A stretch of DNA of 64,000 nt from Galeruca laticollis. Lineage: Eukaryota; Arthropoda; Insecta; Coleoptera; Chrysomelidae. Shown piece by piece: positions 51,754-63,239 of the stretch. The notes under the pieces were generated by a model. That model worked only from the letters and a program-made list of their open reading frames with translations, was not told the origin of the DNA and did no database searches. Made by a program: the position numbers and the translations under genes. The first letter of the stretch is position 1. Each line of letters starts with the position of its first letter. The stretch lies in the NCBI GenBank assembly GCA_963921935.1, contig OY998179.1:61486222-61550221 (forward strand), written 5' to 3'.

Positions 51754-53608
51754 CAGGGTGTCACACGACGTTTTGACATTCCAAATTCTTGAAAACTGTT
51801 CATATGACATGTATGAAAATAGGCAGATATAAACAGTCGAAACTGATGCTTACATTTCTTATAAAATGACTTTCGTTTTTCCTGTCATTTCGTGTCACGT
51901 GACCCCAACATAATTTTTTTAAATGGGACAACCAGTATAATATCACAATTTTGGATATATCATTCAAAAACAAATTCAACGATACCACAATTGTCATCAT
52001 TGTATTGAGTAGTAATGATAATAAGGGCTATTTACTTTCACTAAATTTGTGTAAGCAATATTTTGCACACAAAAATTTAGGTGGCTATGAAATAAATAAC
52101 TATAGTAGCAACAATATAGGTTGTCATTCATTATTGTTAGGTGAAGTTTATTCAAGAACTGTCATTAATTATTAGTCGTAATCTTGTGAAGACACTGTAA
52201 TAATAAGTAAATAATAACAACAATTTTAACTTTTGTTAATTTTAATTTGTTGACATGCTACTTATTTATGGAAAATGTGGAAAAAACAAAACTGACGTTC
52301 AAGGTTTGTACAGAAATCGTTTTCCTCATAGAGTAACTCCAAGCAAAAATACTTTTGTCTATGTCGAACAAAAGCTAAGAACTGGTTCTTTGCCAAGCAG
52401 TAAAAATCAAGTTCCTCGTCAAAAGACCGCTCAGACAGATGAAATGTGATACATATTTTGGCTTATCTTCAGGTAAATCCACACACCTCAATACGATTTC
52501 TTGAACAAGAATTACAAATACGTAGAAGTACAAAGAGTATTTAAAAATAACAAATACCATTCTTATAAAATACATTTAACTCAAGGTTTATATCCTGCAG
52601 ATCCTGAAAGGAGAATTAATTTTATTGCTGAAACGTGCGTACAATGTAATGATGACCCTTTAGAAAAAAAATTATGGAGTGATAAATGGAGGTTTCATAA
52701 CAATGGTATTACTAATCGCTATAATTATCAATATTGGTCGCAGGAGAATCCAAATTGGATAAGCGAAACCAATTTTCAAACAATATGAGTAATCAATGTT
52801 TGGTGCGGTATATTAAACGGTCGGTTGATTGGTCCCTATTTTTATGAAGGAACATTAATGGGGCAAAGATACTTAGATTTGCTTCAAAATACTCTCTCAG
52901 AATTACTTCAAGATATTCCGTCACATGGAAGGCAAACAAAGAAAGCGATGGCAGCAAGATGGAGCATCTCCTAACTTTTTTTGGCAAGTTAGAGAATATC
53001 TTGATAACGCGTTTCCTGAAAATGGTGCGATTCTGTGGCCATCCCGTTCGCCGGATATTACACCCTTAGATTTCTTTCTCTGGGGTTACTTAAAAGGTCG
53101 AGTTTATGCCACACCTTCAATTGATTTAAAGGATAAAATGAAAGACGCATGTCGAACCGTAACATCCGAAATGATTACAGCAGCACTTACAAGAAATCTT
53201 TTAACTAGGTTTGAATATTTTGTCAATGTACATGGACATCAATTCGAACATTTTCTTTAATTTTTTTTATTACTTGGAATTTCCCTATCTTACGTTTTTC
53301 AATGAAATAATGTTTACAGATGTTCATTTAACTGCCCCTATTATCATTACTGAATAATATATTGAAGACAAATGTGGTATCGTTGAATTTGTTTTTGAAT
53401 GATATATCCAAAATTATAATATTATACCTGTTGTCCCATTTAAAAAAAATATGCTGGGGTCACGTGCCCCGAAATGACAGGAAGAACGGAAGCCATTTTA
53501 TAATAAATCTAAGCAGTAGTTTCGACTGTTTATATCTGCCAAATTTCATACATGTCATATAAACAGTTTTCGAGAAATTCGACTGTCAAAACGTCGTGGG
53601 ACACCCTA
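51754..53608 (+). mobile_element. Mariner-type element D, nearly complete, 1.86 kb
   Basis: The inverted ends CAGGGTGTCACACGACGTTT at 51754 and, reversed, TAGGGTGTCCCACGACGTTT at 53608, continue with TGACAGTC-like matches. Long stretches of about 200 bp inside both ends are also inverted (for example the minus-strand ORF at 51800-52000 and the plus-strand ORF at 53362-53562 are the same sequence). TA flanks both ends. The transposase is coded rightward. Confidence 0.88.
52255..53260 (+). pseudogene. Mariner D transposase, three frames
   Basis: The start at 52255 reads MLLIYGKCGKNKTDVQGLYR. The helix-turn-helix region is at 52255-52449, then HTSIRFLEQELQIRRST. The catalytic core in the next frame has LWSDKWRFHNNG (first Asp) and YWSQENPNWISETNFQ, then a stop, INVWCGILNGRLIGPYFY, LMGQRYLDLLQN, a frame change, QRKRWQQDGASPNFFWQVRE (second Asp) and WPSRSPDITPLDFFLWGYLK (third Asp). 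Ends FEYFVNVHGHQFEHFL at 53260. All three catalytic Asp residues are present, but a stop at about 52787 and at least two frameshifts inactivate it. Confidence 0.86.
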
Positions 53609-53619
53609 TATATCGGTTC

Positions 53620-54254
53620 TATTTGCAGGTGATTCAACATTTATTATTTCAGAGAAGGTTAACACGAATTTAGCAGCCTCTCTAGATTGCGTTGGTAACC
53701 AGGCAAATGAATGGTTTTCGTCGAACAAACTAAAATTAAATAATAATCCAACAATCATGCACATATCTGCAAGCAACCAATTATCAGTTAAACAAAATAT
53801 GTGGAATTACTTGGATTAGTCCTAGACCACAGACTATGCTGGCAGGCACACATTCAGCATTTAGTTAAAAAACTTTGAAGTTCGTTATTTATTTTACCAC
53901 AGTTGATAAATATTACTAGTTCAAGTATTTTCAAAACCAAGTATTTTTCACTTTTTCATTCGTATATTAGCTATGGCATCACACTCTGGGGTAATTCCTC
54001 CCATGCTTTAACAGAATTTAGAATGCAAAAAATTGAAAATTATGCCATTACCGTCTTTATTTTCATTTCATACACTAATTGAAATTCACAGGACACGGTC
54101 AATGTTGTCTAGAAATTCAGATATCCACAACTACAACACTCGTAATGCTCATCATATGAGAAGCAGCCGATTTCGGCTAAATAAGATGCAATCAAACTAT
54201 ACGCTTTTTAATATTTTGCCAACTTGGGCTCCAATGCTTTTAAAAAATATTTAA
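53620..54254 (+). pseudogene. LINE reverse transcriptase C-terminal part
   Basis: LFAGDSTFIISEKVNTN has Gly where active relatives have Asp in the FADD box. NEWFSSNKLKLNNNPT, then after stops and frame changes SLFSFHTLIEIHRTRSMLSR and NSDIHNYNTRNAHHMRSS form the RT C-terminus of the Jockey/CR1 type. About four disruptions. Confidence 0.82.
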
Positions 54255-54462
54255 AAAAGTTTCTCCTTAAATATTGTTTCTACTCTGTTGATGATTACAA
54301 TGTGCATTTTCGAGGCAATTTCAACACCATATCTCTGCTGTGACATTTTACTCTGTTTTTATATTAAGATTTTTTTGTATGTTTCTTTTGCATGGATTTT
54401 CTTTTTTGATATGCTACAAACATGTTATTGTAAAGTAGTTAATAAATATCTATCTATCTATT

Positions 54463-54665
54463 TGGTAGAGGCGCAGCAACATAATGAAATACAATAAAGT
54501 TATATAAAAATCTGACATAGATGAGAGACAAAAGGTGATCATATCTCTTGAATTTTGTAAGCTTAGTGTTATTATAAAATTTCAACAAATTGTTACTATT
54601 AAGTTGGCAATAATCATACTGAACACACTTTTTTTCTACCACTACACCAACACTGTTTCTAAATA
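54463..54665. other. Short spacer between LINE and Penelope-like element
   Basis: AT-rich; no gene or repeat recognised. Confidence 0.4.
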
Positions 54666-54697
54666 ATTCAACAATATATTGAATAAAAAGCAAAAAA

Positions 54698-54753
54698 TTC
54701 TAAGAAATTTGACAATTGTTTCAATATTAAATATCATCGTCAGAATGACAGAA
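54698..54753 (-). ncRNA. Hammerhead-ribozyme-like motif, copy in minus-strand Penelope element
   Basis: On the minus strand: TTCTGTCATT, CTGACGA, a stem II (GATATTTAATATT), GAAAC, a short AATT loop, GTC (cleavage site) and, farther on, AGAA pairing with the first TTCT. This is the order stem I, CUGANGA, stem II, GAAA, stem III, GUC, stem I of the hammerhead. Very short stem III is typical of Penelope-encoded ribozymes. Compared with the other copy, stem II differs in sequence but still pairs. Confidence 0.62.
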
Positions 54754-55101
54754 GTTACATTTCAATTGATGCCTACCTGATGTTTGATAATTATTTTTTG
54801 CCAGACCAAGAAGTGACCTACCTACTGATTGTTATGTTAATAGAAAAAATATGAAGATATGATATTATGATATTACAAATATTAAAGCTTAGATATTATT
54901 AGCCCTATGCGGATACCCTGGATATCTTTTTCCCCAATTAAGATCAGTATAACTGTGCAATGATATAGAAAACCAGGAAAACTATATCTGCTGATCTTTA
55001 CAATTATCACTTAAGAAGACAGTTTAAAAGTGGAGTACTCCCTAGATTTATCTGTTCATTGACAACTTGATATTGTGGGTTTATTAAGTGTCTTCTAATT
55101 T

Positions 55102-55377
55102 CTATTCTTCTAGGAAATACAGTTCTTGTTTCTTATCGCAAATATGTAGTACTTCTAGTTCTGTGTTAGGTGTCAATGAATGTTTGGTGTCAAGTAGATG
55201 TTTTGCGTAGTGGGATTTATCTGGTTGTTTTAATCTGTATGCTCGTAAGTGTTCACTGTATCGGATTTCAAAATTTCTAGCAGTTTGACCCAAATACACA
55301 GCATTACATTCTGGACATTTAAGTCTATATATACCAGACTTCTTTAATGGGGATATTTTTATTTTTACATTTAACAA
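55102..55377 (-). pseudogene. Penelope-like GIY-YIG endonuclease domain (minus-strand copy)
   Basis: KKSGIYRLKCPECNAVYLGQ has the GIY..(Y)LG motif, followed by TARNFEIRYSEHLRAYRL and HYAKHLLDTKHSLTPNTELE. Penelope-like elements use this nuclease to nick the target. It overlaps the thumb ORF in another frame (frameshift at about 55350), and the frame ends before the complete C-terminus. Confidence 0.88.
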
Positions 55378-55723
55378 TTTTTGTACTCATGTTACTTTCT
55401 GTTCTGAAAGAAATGGTTGTAATTGTTGCTAAAGATATTATCTTTGAAATATTATTAGAAATATTTCCTGCATATGTGATGGTTTTATAACTTTTTATTT
55501 CTTTAGTTTGTTTAGGAAATATTAGTTGTAATGCCACTTTTTTCTCTTTTTTATTAATTAGTTTACTTATCATATGTAATGGATAACCGTTGGATGTTGC
55601 TATTTGTTTAATTGTATTAATATCTCTATTAAAATCACATTTGTTCATGGGAACTGAAAATGCTCTATATATCATTGAATTATATGCCGCCAATTTTCCT
55701 GTAAATTGAATAATCAAGTACAT
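55325..55723 (-). pseudogene. Penelope-like RT thumb region (minus-strand copy)
   Basis: GKLAAYNSMIYRAFSVPMNK, IKQIATSNGYPLHMISKLIN and KKEKKVALQLIFPKQTKEIK correspond to the plus-strand copy at 62160-62360. In frame with the RT palm only after a gap: the part with the YVDD box between 55740 and 55980 is degraded by a stop and deletion. Confidence 0.82.
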
Positions 55724-55979
55724 TATTAACTCTTTGAATTTTTAAATCAAGAAAATTGATTGAGTTTTCTTCAACTTCTAATGTAAATTTAATTTTTGGG
55801 TGTTAATTATTAATATGGTTGAAAAATATATCTAATTGTTGTCCACTGCCTATAAAACAAGCCAATATGTCATCTACATATCTATACCAAAATAAATCAT
55901 TTTTTGAAATGTGACTTTCAAAGATTTTGCTTTCTAAACTGTCCATAAAAATGTTTGCCACAATTGGTGATACCCAGGG

Positions 55980-56417
55980 CTACGCATTGGTAAACCTTAA
56001 TTTTGAATATATATCATTGTCAAAAGTGAAATAATTCTGATTAATACATACATCAAATGAATTAAGTATATCTAATATTATTCGGGGATTAATATTTTTA
56101 TCTTCTAGTAGTTTTCTTACAAGTGTTAGACATTCCTTAGGAGGAATTTTAGTGAATATAATGGTAACATCAAATGAAATGTGTTTAGAGCCATCTTGCA
56201 AGTTGATTGCTTTTCATTTTTTGATTAGTTCTATTGAATTTTTAATTGAGTATTTAGATGTATATCGGTAACTATTAAGTATGTTGTTAAGTTTCTTTGC
56301 TAAAGTATTATTAGGAGTATTAACATAGGAAACTGCTGGTTTATACTCATAATTTAAAGTAAAGATGCCCCCCCCCAATGACAATTTTGAAAAAAAATAT
56401 ATGGCAGCAGCATCCAC
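55980..56417 (-). pseudogene. Penelope-like RT palm, N-terminal part (minus-strand copy)
   Basis: The ORF at 56417 gives KPAVSYVNTPNNTLAKKLNN and YTSKYSIKNSIELIKK, and the ORF at 56201 gives DGSKHISFDVTIIFTKIPPK (palm motif A with the first Asp) and PRIILDILNSFDVCINQNYF. A stop lies between them at about 56212. Comparison with the plus-strand copy aligns the end NQNYFTFDN. Confidence 0.8.
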
Positions 56418-56420
56418 TTC

Positions 56421-59238
56421 TTATGCACCACCAACAGAAACACCTCTCCACCTAGTTATTTAATCCTCATTATATAAAGTTGGCCTCCTTAATGACAATT
56501 TCCGAAAAAAGTATAGATTAGTGGAGTTCAGTCCTAATCAGTGTTGCCACATGCCTATACATGGAGCAAAATTAGGTTGGCAATTGGAAAAACATGGCAT
56601 CTAAGAATAGAAAAAGGACAGGCTACTTGGAACCAGTAGCACCATTTTTAGCGACGGACTTTTCAAACAAAAGAGTGCTAGCGGGTTGGACTAATGTGAA
56701 ATGGCAACCTAGAAGGCGTCATACCTATAAAACCCAATAGAAGCTATGTTACACTTTCCAACACTTGTGGATTTGATTGGGTAGATGAAATACTCGCCAG
56801 CAGTTTCTGCGATAGTCAATATTTTAAAGATTTTGTTAACCTCATTTGCCATAAATAAAAGCGAACTGTCGGCAATTGTATGTAAGTACTATTATGAACG
56901 AGGGCGTAAATACGAAAATTTACAGGCTTCAAAATGAGTTTTGCTATAAAGTTTTTGTATATAATAAGGATCCAAAAGATATTATCTCAGTTGTGTACAA
57001 AATCAGATGTCAAATATTTGATTAAAATTGTGGACTTTTATTGGAGACTAAAGAGTACCTACTGTTACAAATGTGAATATGAAAAGATTGAACCTGCTCC
57101 ATTTTTGGACGTGGAATTGCAAAACATTTATAATTTAGAGGCACAGATCAAATAATAAATTTTAAGCCAAACTTATTTTTCCAATGTCGCAATAATGAGG
57201 AGTGAGGAGGGTACTTACAAAACAGTTTCTATTTAAATCCAGTTTCCTTTTTTGTGGTACTGATATGAACAAGCACTAAAATGTGTGTAGTCAAGTGCAA
57301 ATTGGAGGAAATACCAAAGGATGGGAGACGTTCAATACATTTTGAGGGGTTGTGTTGCATACAGAGGACCCGATTTAGCTTTTGGTCACTTTGTTACCTT
57401 CGCAACATAGGCCCAACAATATGCAGGAAATGTATAATGATAGATAGTCATAAAAAGCGGAAAATGTTCAATATATCAAGAAGTAAGAATATAAATAATT
57501 CTATATAGCATTTAAATTTAGTTGCATATCAAGATTAGTCACCACACTCGTAATACAAAACGGCGTTTATTTCACCGCCCCCGCTCCCCCCCCCCCATAA
57601 ACAAACAGCTGTAGTCTCTCTGCGAATGTAGTGTAAAGAAAATTATTTGCGGAGCAAATTGGTGCATTAGGAGTGCATAACGACCATATATGCTTTTGTT
57701 GAAAATATCTATTGTGGGGGGGTCAACTTAACTGAGCTAATTTTAATTTAATAACTAGCTCTCTAACAATATGAAGTTTTGAAATGATATTAGTACTTGC
57801 TTTGGCAGTACATGTAGTAAAATTGGAATGATAATAATAATATTCATTGAGCGTTCCTCATTTTTAGAGATCTAATTTAACATTCTCCAACTTTATTGGA
57901 TACAACAAACTTTACACAACAAAACTTTTAAAACTAAGGTAACAAAAGTTGGTGTCAGTTCTGTAGCTCTCTAAACAGACAATCTAACCCTCCAGATATT
58001 TCGAGAAGAGTTGGCTAAATTCAACATTCTAGATTATTATTCAGATATGATATAGGTGTGAAAATAAGTTTTATAGAATTGCTCCCTACTATGAACTATC
58101 TGCGATTAACATAGATAATAACAACAATGATTACTTTCTAATGTAACCTATAACTTGCAGTGAACCTAATAGTTTTCAACTAGGCCTAATGCAATCAATT
58201 ACTTGATGATATCAAATATGCCCTATGTTGCTAAATTATATTACAACAATTTCACACCAGTGTGACAGTTACGACTCATTTAAAAAATGTCTTATAGTTT
58301 GATGCCTTGCTTGTTAAAATGCTAGAATCGTGGCATACAAACAATAAGATCTCTCCTGTTATGTAACGTGGTATCCCCAGGGGAAAAGTTGCTATTGAAT
58401 GTGCCTCTCACCTAATAGTGACATTAAAAATAACTTACTTGCCTCTTTATTACTAAGTATATCTAGTGCCTACGACAACGTTATTTCAAGTCTTCAAGTC
58501 GATTCCTGAAAAAGTTGTTAACCTTTCTTGGAATTCCTTCATAACGTGCTTATGTCTTGGTCAATTTGTTTATCAATAGGTGAGTTTTTGATTGATGTAT
58601 GTATATGACGGCTTGCCACAGTCCATTGCTTTTAATATCTACAGGAATAAATTGCAAATTATTGCAATATGATTGTTGTTTCTATAAATCCTCAATTGTA
58701 CTCTTTAGTTACCATCACCTACCACAGATATGTAAATTAACTTATTCAAGCAGAACAGTCCCCATTCAAATTAATTACACCTAATTTGATATTACTGTAG
58801 TCCCAAAACTCACTTGGAATGGTCATATAAGTAAATGATATGTGAAATAAGTTTGAACTTAGTGAAAGTTGTAAATCGTTATATGTGACGAACTAATCCC
58901 GAAATTAAAGTATTGTTTTATAGAATGTACAGTTTTGGACTATGTATGTTTTATTATATGTATCTGCTACTAAGTCATGATTACTTAATACTCACTTCTG
59001 TACTTTTTACAGAAAGCAATGCACCTCTACTTCATATAAGACGTATTATTTTGGCTGAAAGGTTTATACTTAAATGTCTAATAGAAAATTCAAGCACTTG
59101 CTAAGAATATCGAAACTTGTGGCCAATTTATGACATAAGAGGTGGCAAAACAAAAACGTTCCCACATTAGTTCTGGCCCTTTCTTACACTAGACATTATT
59201 CTATTAATACTGATGGTTTGTTTTTTTCAAATCCTGAA
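56421..59238. other. 2.8-kb stretch with no recognisable gene
   Basis: Several ORFs of 60-75 codons occur (for example 56934-57155 and 57281-57508) but none resembles a known family, and none is longer than expected by chance in this AT-rich DNA. A G/C homopolymer stretch lies at about 57579-57594. If MELK continues to the right, this is intron. Confidence 0.5.
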
Positions 59239-60961
59239 TTAGTCCAGGAGGAATCGGCGCATGAGTACCGAAAACTATTCCACCTCAATTTTTTTATGCG
59301 ATCCTCTTTGAATTGCCCTACTGATGATATAAATGCATGTTGCCATGGGGCAACCTAGTGCCATATTGTTTAAACCGAAATTGTTTAAACAATTGGAAGG
59401 AATTGTTATTTTTCAACCGGACAAATTTTTTTTATATTCTCAATTGAAATACAAATAAAAAAGGTCCTATGACTTCTCACGATAAAGTTAATATTTTTAG
59501 AGATATGAATTTTCAAAGGTTCGAAAAATCTCAAATTTGAGTACTTTTGACCCATGAAAAATATATTAAAAAAATAAAATATAAATAATAATTTTTTTAA
59601 ATTCTTTATACAATAGTTAATGATATTCTTAATAGAGATTTAAATTTCATTGTTTATACCTGTTTTTTAATTGTTAATTTCGCGCGTTCACAAGTATGCG
59701 TCACTACCTTTAAGATCGCCGTCTCTCTCTGACTCATGCGCTGCATCGACCTCTCTGTGTCCTGAATCATTATTTATCATTTATCTAAGAAACCATTAAC
59801 TTCATCAAGATTGGTAAAGAGAGCAATGTTATTAATAATTAAATTGTCTACAATTTGTTTTTAACAAAAGTAATTTAAGTATGAATCGGAACATGTAATT
59901 AAAATTACTTTTTTGTTATTATCATAGTAATTTATGCATTTTTATCAACAATAATATGATATAATGGTATTTGAAAAATTTTTTGAATCACAATTATATA
60001 TAAATAATAAGCTTTTGCTCAAAACATACATTTGGATGAATGCATTCAATCCATAATATAAAACATTAGATTTTACGAATTTCACATACAAAATAGAGAA
60101 TGATACTTTGCTAATAACTTTATTTATAAACAAAACCCCATTTCCAACTGATCAAAATCTAATGTTTTATATTCCGGAGCTTATTATTTATATATAATTG
60201 TGATTCCAAAAATTTTTCAAATACAAATTTCTTATTATTGTTGATAAAAATGCATAAATCACTATGATAATAACAAAAAAGTAATTTTAATTACATGTTC
60301 CGATTCATACTTAAATTACTTTTGTTAAAATCAAATTGTAGACAATTTAATTATTAATAACATTGCTCTCTTTACCAATCTTGATAAAGTTAATGGTTTT
60401 TTAGATAAATGATTAATAATGATTCAGGACACAGAGAGACCGTATGCAGCGCATGAGTCAGAGAGAGACGGCGATACTTAAAGGTAGCGACGCATACTTG
60501 TGAGCGCGCGAAATTAACAATTAAAAAATAGGTATAAACAATGAAATTTTATTGAATCTCTATTAAGAATGTTATTAACTATTGTATAAAGAATTTAAAA
60601 AAATTATTATTTATATTTCATTATGTTTTTTTAATATATTTTTCATGGGTCAAAAGTATCCAAATTTCAGATTTTTCGAACCTTTAAAAATTCATATCTC
60701 TAAAAATATTAACTTTATCGTGAAAAGTCATAGGACCTTTTTTATTTGTATTTCAATAAAGAATATAAAAAAAAAATTTCCGGTTGAAAAATAACAATTT
60801 CTTCCAATTGTTTAAACAATTTCGGTTTAAACAATATGGCACTAGGTTGCCCCATGGCAACATGCATTTATATCATCAGTAGGGCAATTCAAAGAGCATC
60901 GCATAAAAAAATTTAGATGGAATAGTTTTCGGTACTCATGCGCCGATTCCTCCTGGACTAA
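59239..60961. repeat. Long inverted repeat (1.72 kb palindrome)
   Basis: Left arm 59239-60074 and right arm 60156-60961 are reverse complements along their whole length, with about 80 bp between them. Recognisable stretches are TTAGTCCAGGAGGAATCGGC at both outer ends, GTTGCCATGGGGCAACCTAG near each end, and CTCTCTGACTCATGCGCTGC in the middle of the arms. The left arm has about 40 extra bases (around 60011-60052, TGCTCAAAACATACATTTGG..) not found in the right arm. Differences are few. There is no ORF with similarity. It could be a fold-back transposon or a hairpin-RNA locus. Confidence 0.9.
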
Positions 60962-61694
60962 ATACCACACCTGCTTCGTGAGAATCATTATTTCACCAAC
61001 CATATTTTCAAGATATTCCTTAGCATATAGGAGCTCTTGTTAGAACCAAATTTGTAGCTTGTAACGGTAGTTTGTCCATAAAGTTAGTTACTTCATTTTC
61101 TACTGGTTCCAAGTAACGAGTCATTCATTCATTGTATTTTCACACGAATATTGTCCACGACTTTTTAAAACAAAGTTTGGATGATTTTTAGTCTACTAGC
61201 GATAATTTTGCGATTAAAGGAGCATGCTGATCTATGGGAAAAATAATAACAATATTGTACTGGATGTCTGATTAAGAGAGGTGGGTAGAAACCATTTAAT
61301 CACTAGGCATCCCCCATGATCGGGTGCCAACACCCCTGTGTTCGATAACAAAGAGAGCTTCAATAGCTGGGGCCAATAAAAGACGCTGGCTCTTTAAGGA
61401 CTTTATTAATATAGTAAAGTATGCAATCTGTGTGCTTGATGCTTCACTAATGTTTTTTATGTAATTCGGGTTTACTATTCCTCCAATTTTTGGTAAGGGA
61501 AGTCTAGGTTGAGATATTATCTCTTTATATTGTTCTATTATTATGTCTGGACTGTTTGGTCTATGTCTCTTGTTTGTTTGAGATGAGCTTTGATTTGTGG
61601 AAGTTTTAAAGGCATTTGTTGGGAGTGACAGTTTTGGAGGTATGGTGATAGGATGTGAAGGTAGATTTGTTAGATGCGAATTTAATGGGGGTGA
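60962..61694. other. Gene-free spacer upstream of the plus-strand Penelope-like element
   Basis: No coding similarity recognised; the element begins at about 61695 without a clear boundary sequence. Confidence 0.45.
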
Positions 61695-61811
61695 AGGATT
61701 AATATTAATCCAGGAATAATATCAGATATACTTAATTTATTTGATGTATGCATTAATCAGAATTATTTCACTTTTGACAATAAGATATATATTCAAAATG
61801 AAGGTTTACCA

Positions 61812-62837
61812 ATGGGAAGCCCTATATCACCTATTTCAGCAAACATTTTTATGGACAATTTAGAAAGAAAGATCTTTGAAAGTAATATTTCGAAAAATAT
61901 TTTATTTTGGTATAGATATGTGGATGACATATTAGCTTGTTTTATGGGTAGTGAGCGACAATTAGATGTGTTTTTCAACCACATCAATAATTTACACCCG
62001 AAAATTAAATTTACATTAGAAATTGAAGAAAATAGCTCAATCAATTTTCTTGATTTAAAAATTCAAAGAGTTAATGATGTACTTGATTATTTAATTTACC
62101 GAAAACCAACACAGACTGATGTGACAATTCCATTCAATTTTAACCACCCTGTCTCACACAGACTAGCAGCATATAATTCAATGATACATAGAGCTTTTTC
62201 AGTTCCTATGAACAAATGTAATTTTGATAGAGAGATTAATACAATTAGACAAATAGCAACATCTAACGGTTATCCATTAGATATGATAAATAAACTAATT
62301 AGTAAAAAAGAGAAAAAAGTGGCATTACAACTAATATATCCTAAACAAGCTGATGAAATTAAAACTTATAAAACCATCACATATGCAGGAAATATTTCAA
62401 AGATAATATCTTCAGCAACGAATACAACAATTTCTTTTAAAACAGAAAGTAACGTTAGTACAAAATTGTTAAATGTAAAAACAAAAATACCACTATTAAA
62501 GAAGTCAGGTATATATAAACTCAAATGTCCAGAATGTAATGCTGTCTATTTGGGTCAGACCCTTAGGAATTTTGAAATACGATACAGTGAGCACTTACGA
62601 GCTTACAGATTAAAACAACCAGATAAATCTCACTACGCAAAACATCTACTTGACACCAATCATTCATTGACACCTAACACAGAACTAGAAGTGCTGCATA
62701 TTTGTGAAAAGAAACAAGAACTGGATTTCCTTGAAGAACTGGAAATTAGAAGACATTTAAGAAACCCACAATATGAAGTTGTCAATGAACAGTTAAATCC
62801 AGGGAATTCTCCACTAATAAACTGTCTTCTTAAGTGA
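61812..62837 (+). CDS. Penelope-like reverse transcriptase (partial) with GIY-YIG endonuclease, 341 aa
   Basis: An uninterrupted ORF. The annotated start is internal; the frame continues upstream to about 61700. RT: MGSPISPISANIFMDNL (motif B), FWYRYVDDILACFMG (catalytic YVDD) and SSINFLDLKIQRVNDVLDYL. The thumb includes LAAYNSMIHRAFSVPMNKC. The GIY-YIG domain has SGIYKLKCPECNAVYLGQ, NFEIRYSEHLRAYRLKQ and HYAKHLLDTNHSLTPNTELE, and ends LEELEIRRHLRNPQYEVVNE followed by INCLLK. The first two-thirds of the RT are missing, so the element cannot copy itself, although the remainder is intact. Confidence 0.93.
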   Translation: MGSPISPISANIFMDNLERKIFESNISKNILFWYRYVDDILACFMGSERQLDVFFNHINNLHPKIKFTLEIEENSSINFLDLKIQRVNDVLDYLIYRKPTQTDVTIPFNFNHPVSHRLAAYNSMIHRAFSVPMNKCNFDREINTIRQIATSNGYPLDMINKLISKKEKKVALQLIYPKQADEIKTYKTITYAGNISKIISSATNTTISFKTESNVSTKLLNVKTKIPLLKKSGIYKLKCPECNAVYLGQTLRNFEIRYSEHLRAYRLKQPDKSHYAKHLLDTNHSLTPNTELEVLHICEKKQELDFLEELEIRRHLRNPQYEVVNEQLNPGNSPLINCLLK

Positions 62838-63090
62838 TAATTGTAAGGATCAGCAGATATAGTTTTCCTGGTTTTCTATATCATTGCACAGTTATACTGA
62901 TCTTAATTGGAAAAATGATATCCAGGATATCACCATAGGGCTAATGATATCTAAGCTTCAATATTTGTAATATCACATCGTCTTCTTTTTTCTATAAACA
63001 TATATTAAGCCAATCACAAGTTAGGTTACTTCTTGGTCTAGCCAAAAATATAACTACTAAACATCAGGTAGGCATAAAATGAAATGTAAC

Positions 63091-63146
63091 TTCTGTCATT
63101 CTGACGATGATATTGATTTATCGAAACAATTGTCAATTTTTTAGAA
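63091..63146 (+). ncRNA. Hammerhead-ribozyme-like motif, plus-strand Penelope element
   Basis: TTCTGTCATT (stem I, 63091), CTGACGA (63101-63107), a stem II (GATA-TTGATT-TATC), GAAAC (63123-63127), AATT, GTC (cleavage after 63134) and AGAA (63143-63146), pairing with TTCT. ATT before CTGA and AAT after GTC give a second short helix. It has all the conserved core nucleotides. Penelope-like elements are known to encode such minimal hammerheads in their terminal repeats, which matches the position 3' of GIY-YIG. Confidence 0.65.
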
Positions 63147-63180
63147 TTTTCAAAAACTTGTATTATATTGTGGAATTAAC

Positions 63181-63239
63181 TAGAGACCTTGAGTTTCATT
63201 TAAAAACACTAAGAAGAAAATAATTTTATAATCTTCATA
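63181..63239. other. Short spacer between Penelope-like and piggyBac remnants
   Basis: AT-rich; nothing recognised. Confidence 0.4.

Larger units (their letters stand above)
51680..54462 (+). mobile_element. 5'-truncated LINE (Jockey/CR1-like), split by a mariner
   Basis: It starts inside the RT (VLSPPLVIIDINDLSRFM at 51690-51750), is interrupted by the mariner at 51754-53608, and continues LFAGDSTFIISEKVN at 53620. It ends with an ATCT-repeat tail (54440-54462). The mariner TA lies between the two halves, so the joined order is clear. Confidence 0.85.
54666..56420 (-). mobile_element. Penelope-like element, minus-strand copy (5' truncated)
   Basis: Coding pieces at 56417-55980 (RT), 55723-55325 (thumb) and 55377-55102 (GIY-YIG) run leftward in one order, followed by a 3' region of about 350 bp that matches the 3' region of the plus-strand copy at 62838-63180. 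The RT N-terminus is missing, so this is 5' truncated like most Penelope insertions. Confidence 0.87.
61695..63180 (+). mobile_element. Penelope-like element, plus-strand copy (5' truncated)
   Basis: It starts in the RT (about 61700: ISDILNLFDVCINQNYFTFD), codes through GIY-YIG to 62837, and has a 3' region of about 340 bp like that of the minus-strand copy. The pair is in opposite orientation, about 5 kb apart. Ends with AATTGTCAATTTTTTAGAAT and further AT-rich similarity to about 63180. Confidence 0.88.

Noticed and set aside
51800..53562. Two similar 66-codon ORFs on opposite strands as a gene pair
   Set aside because: They are the two inverted ends of mariner D read from outside in.
56934..57508. 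Two ORFs of 73 and 75 codons as possible host exons
   Set aside because: No recognised similarity, no consistent splice sites joining them, and length is within chance for this composition.
59945..60794. ORFs inside the long inverted repeat
   Set aside because: AT-rich, similar in both arms only because the arms match; no known domain.
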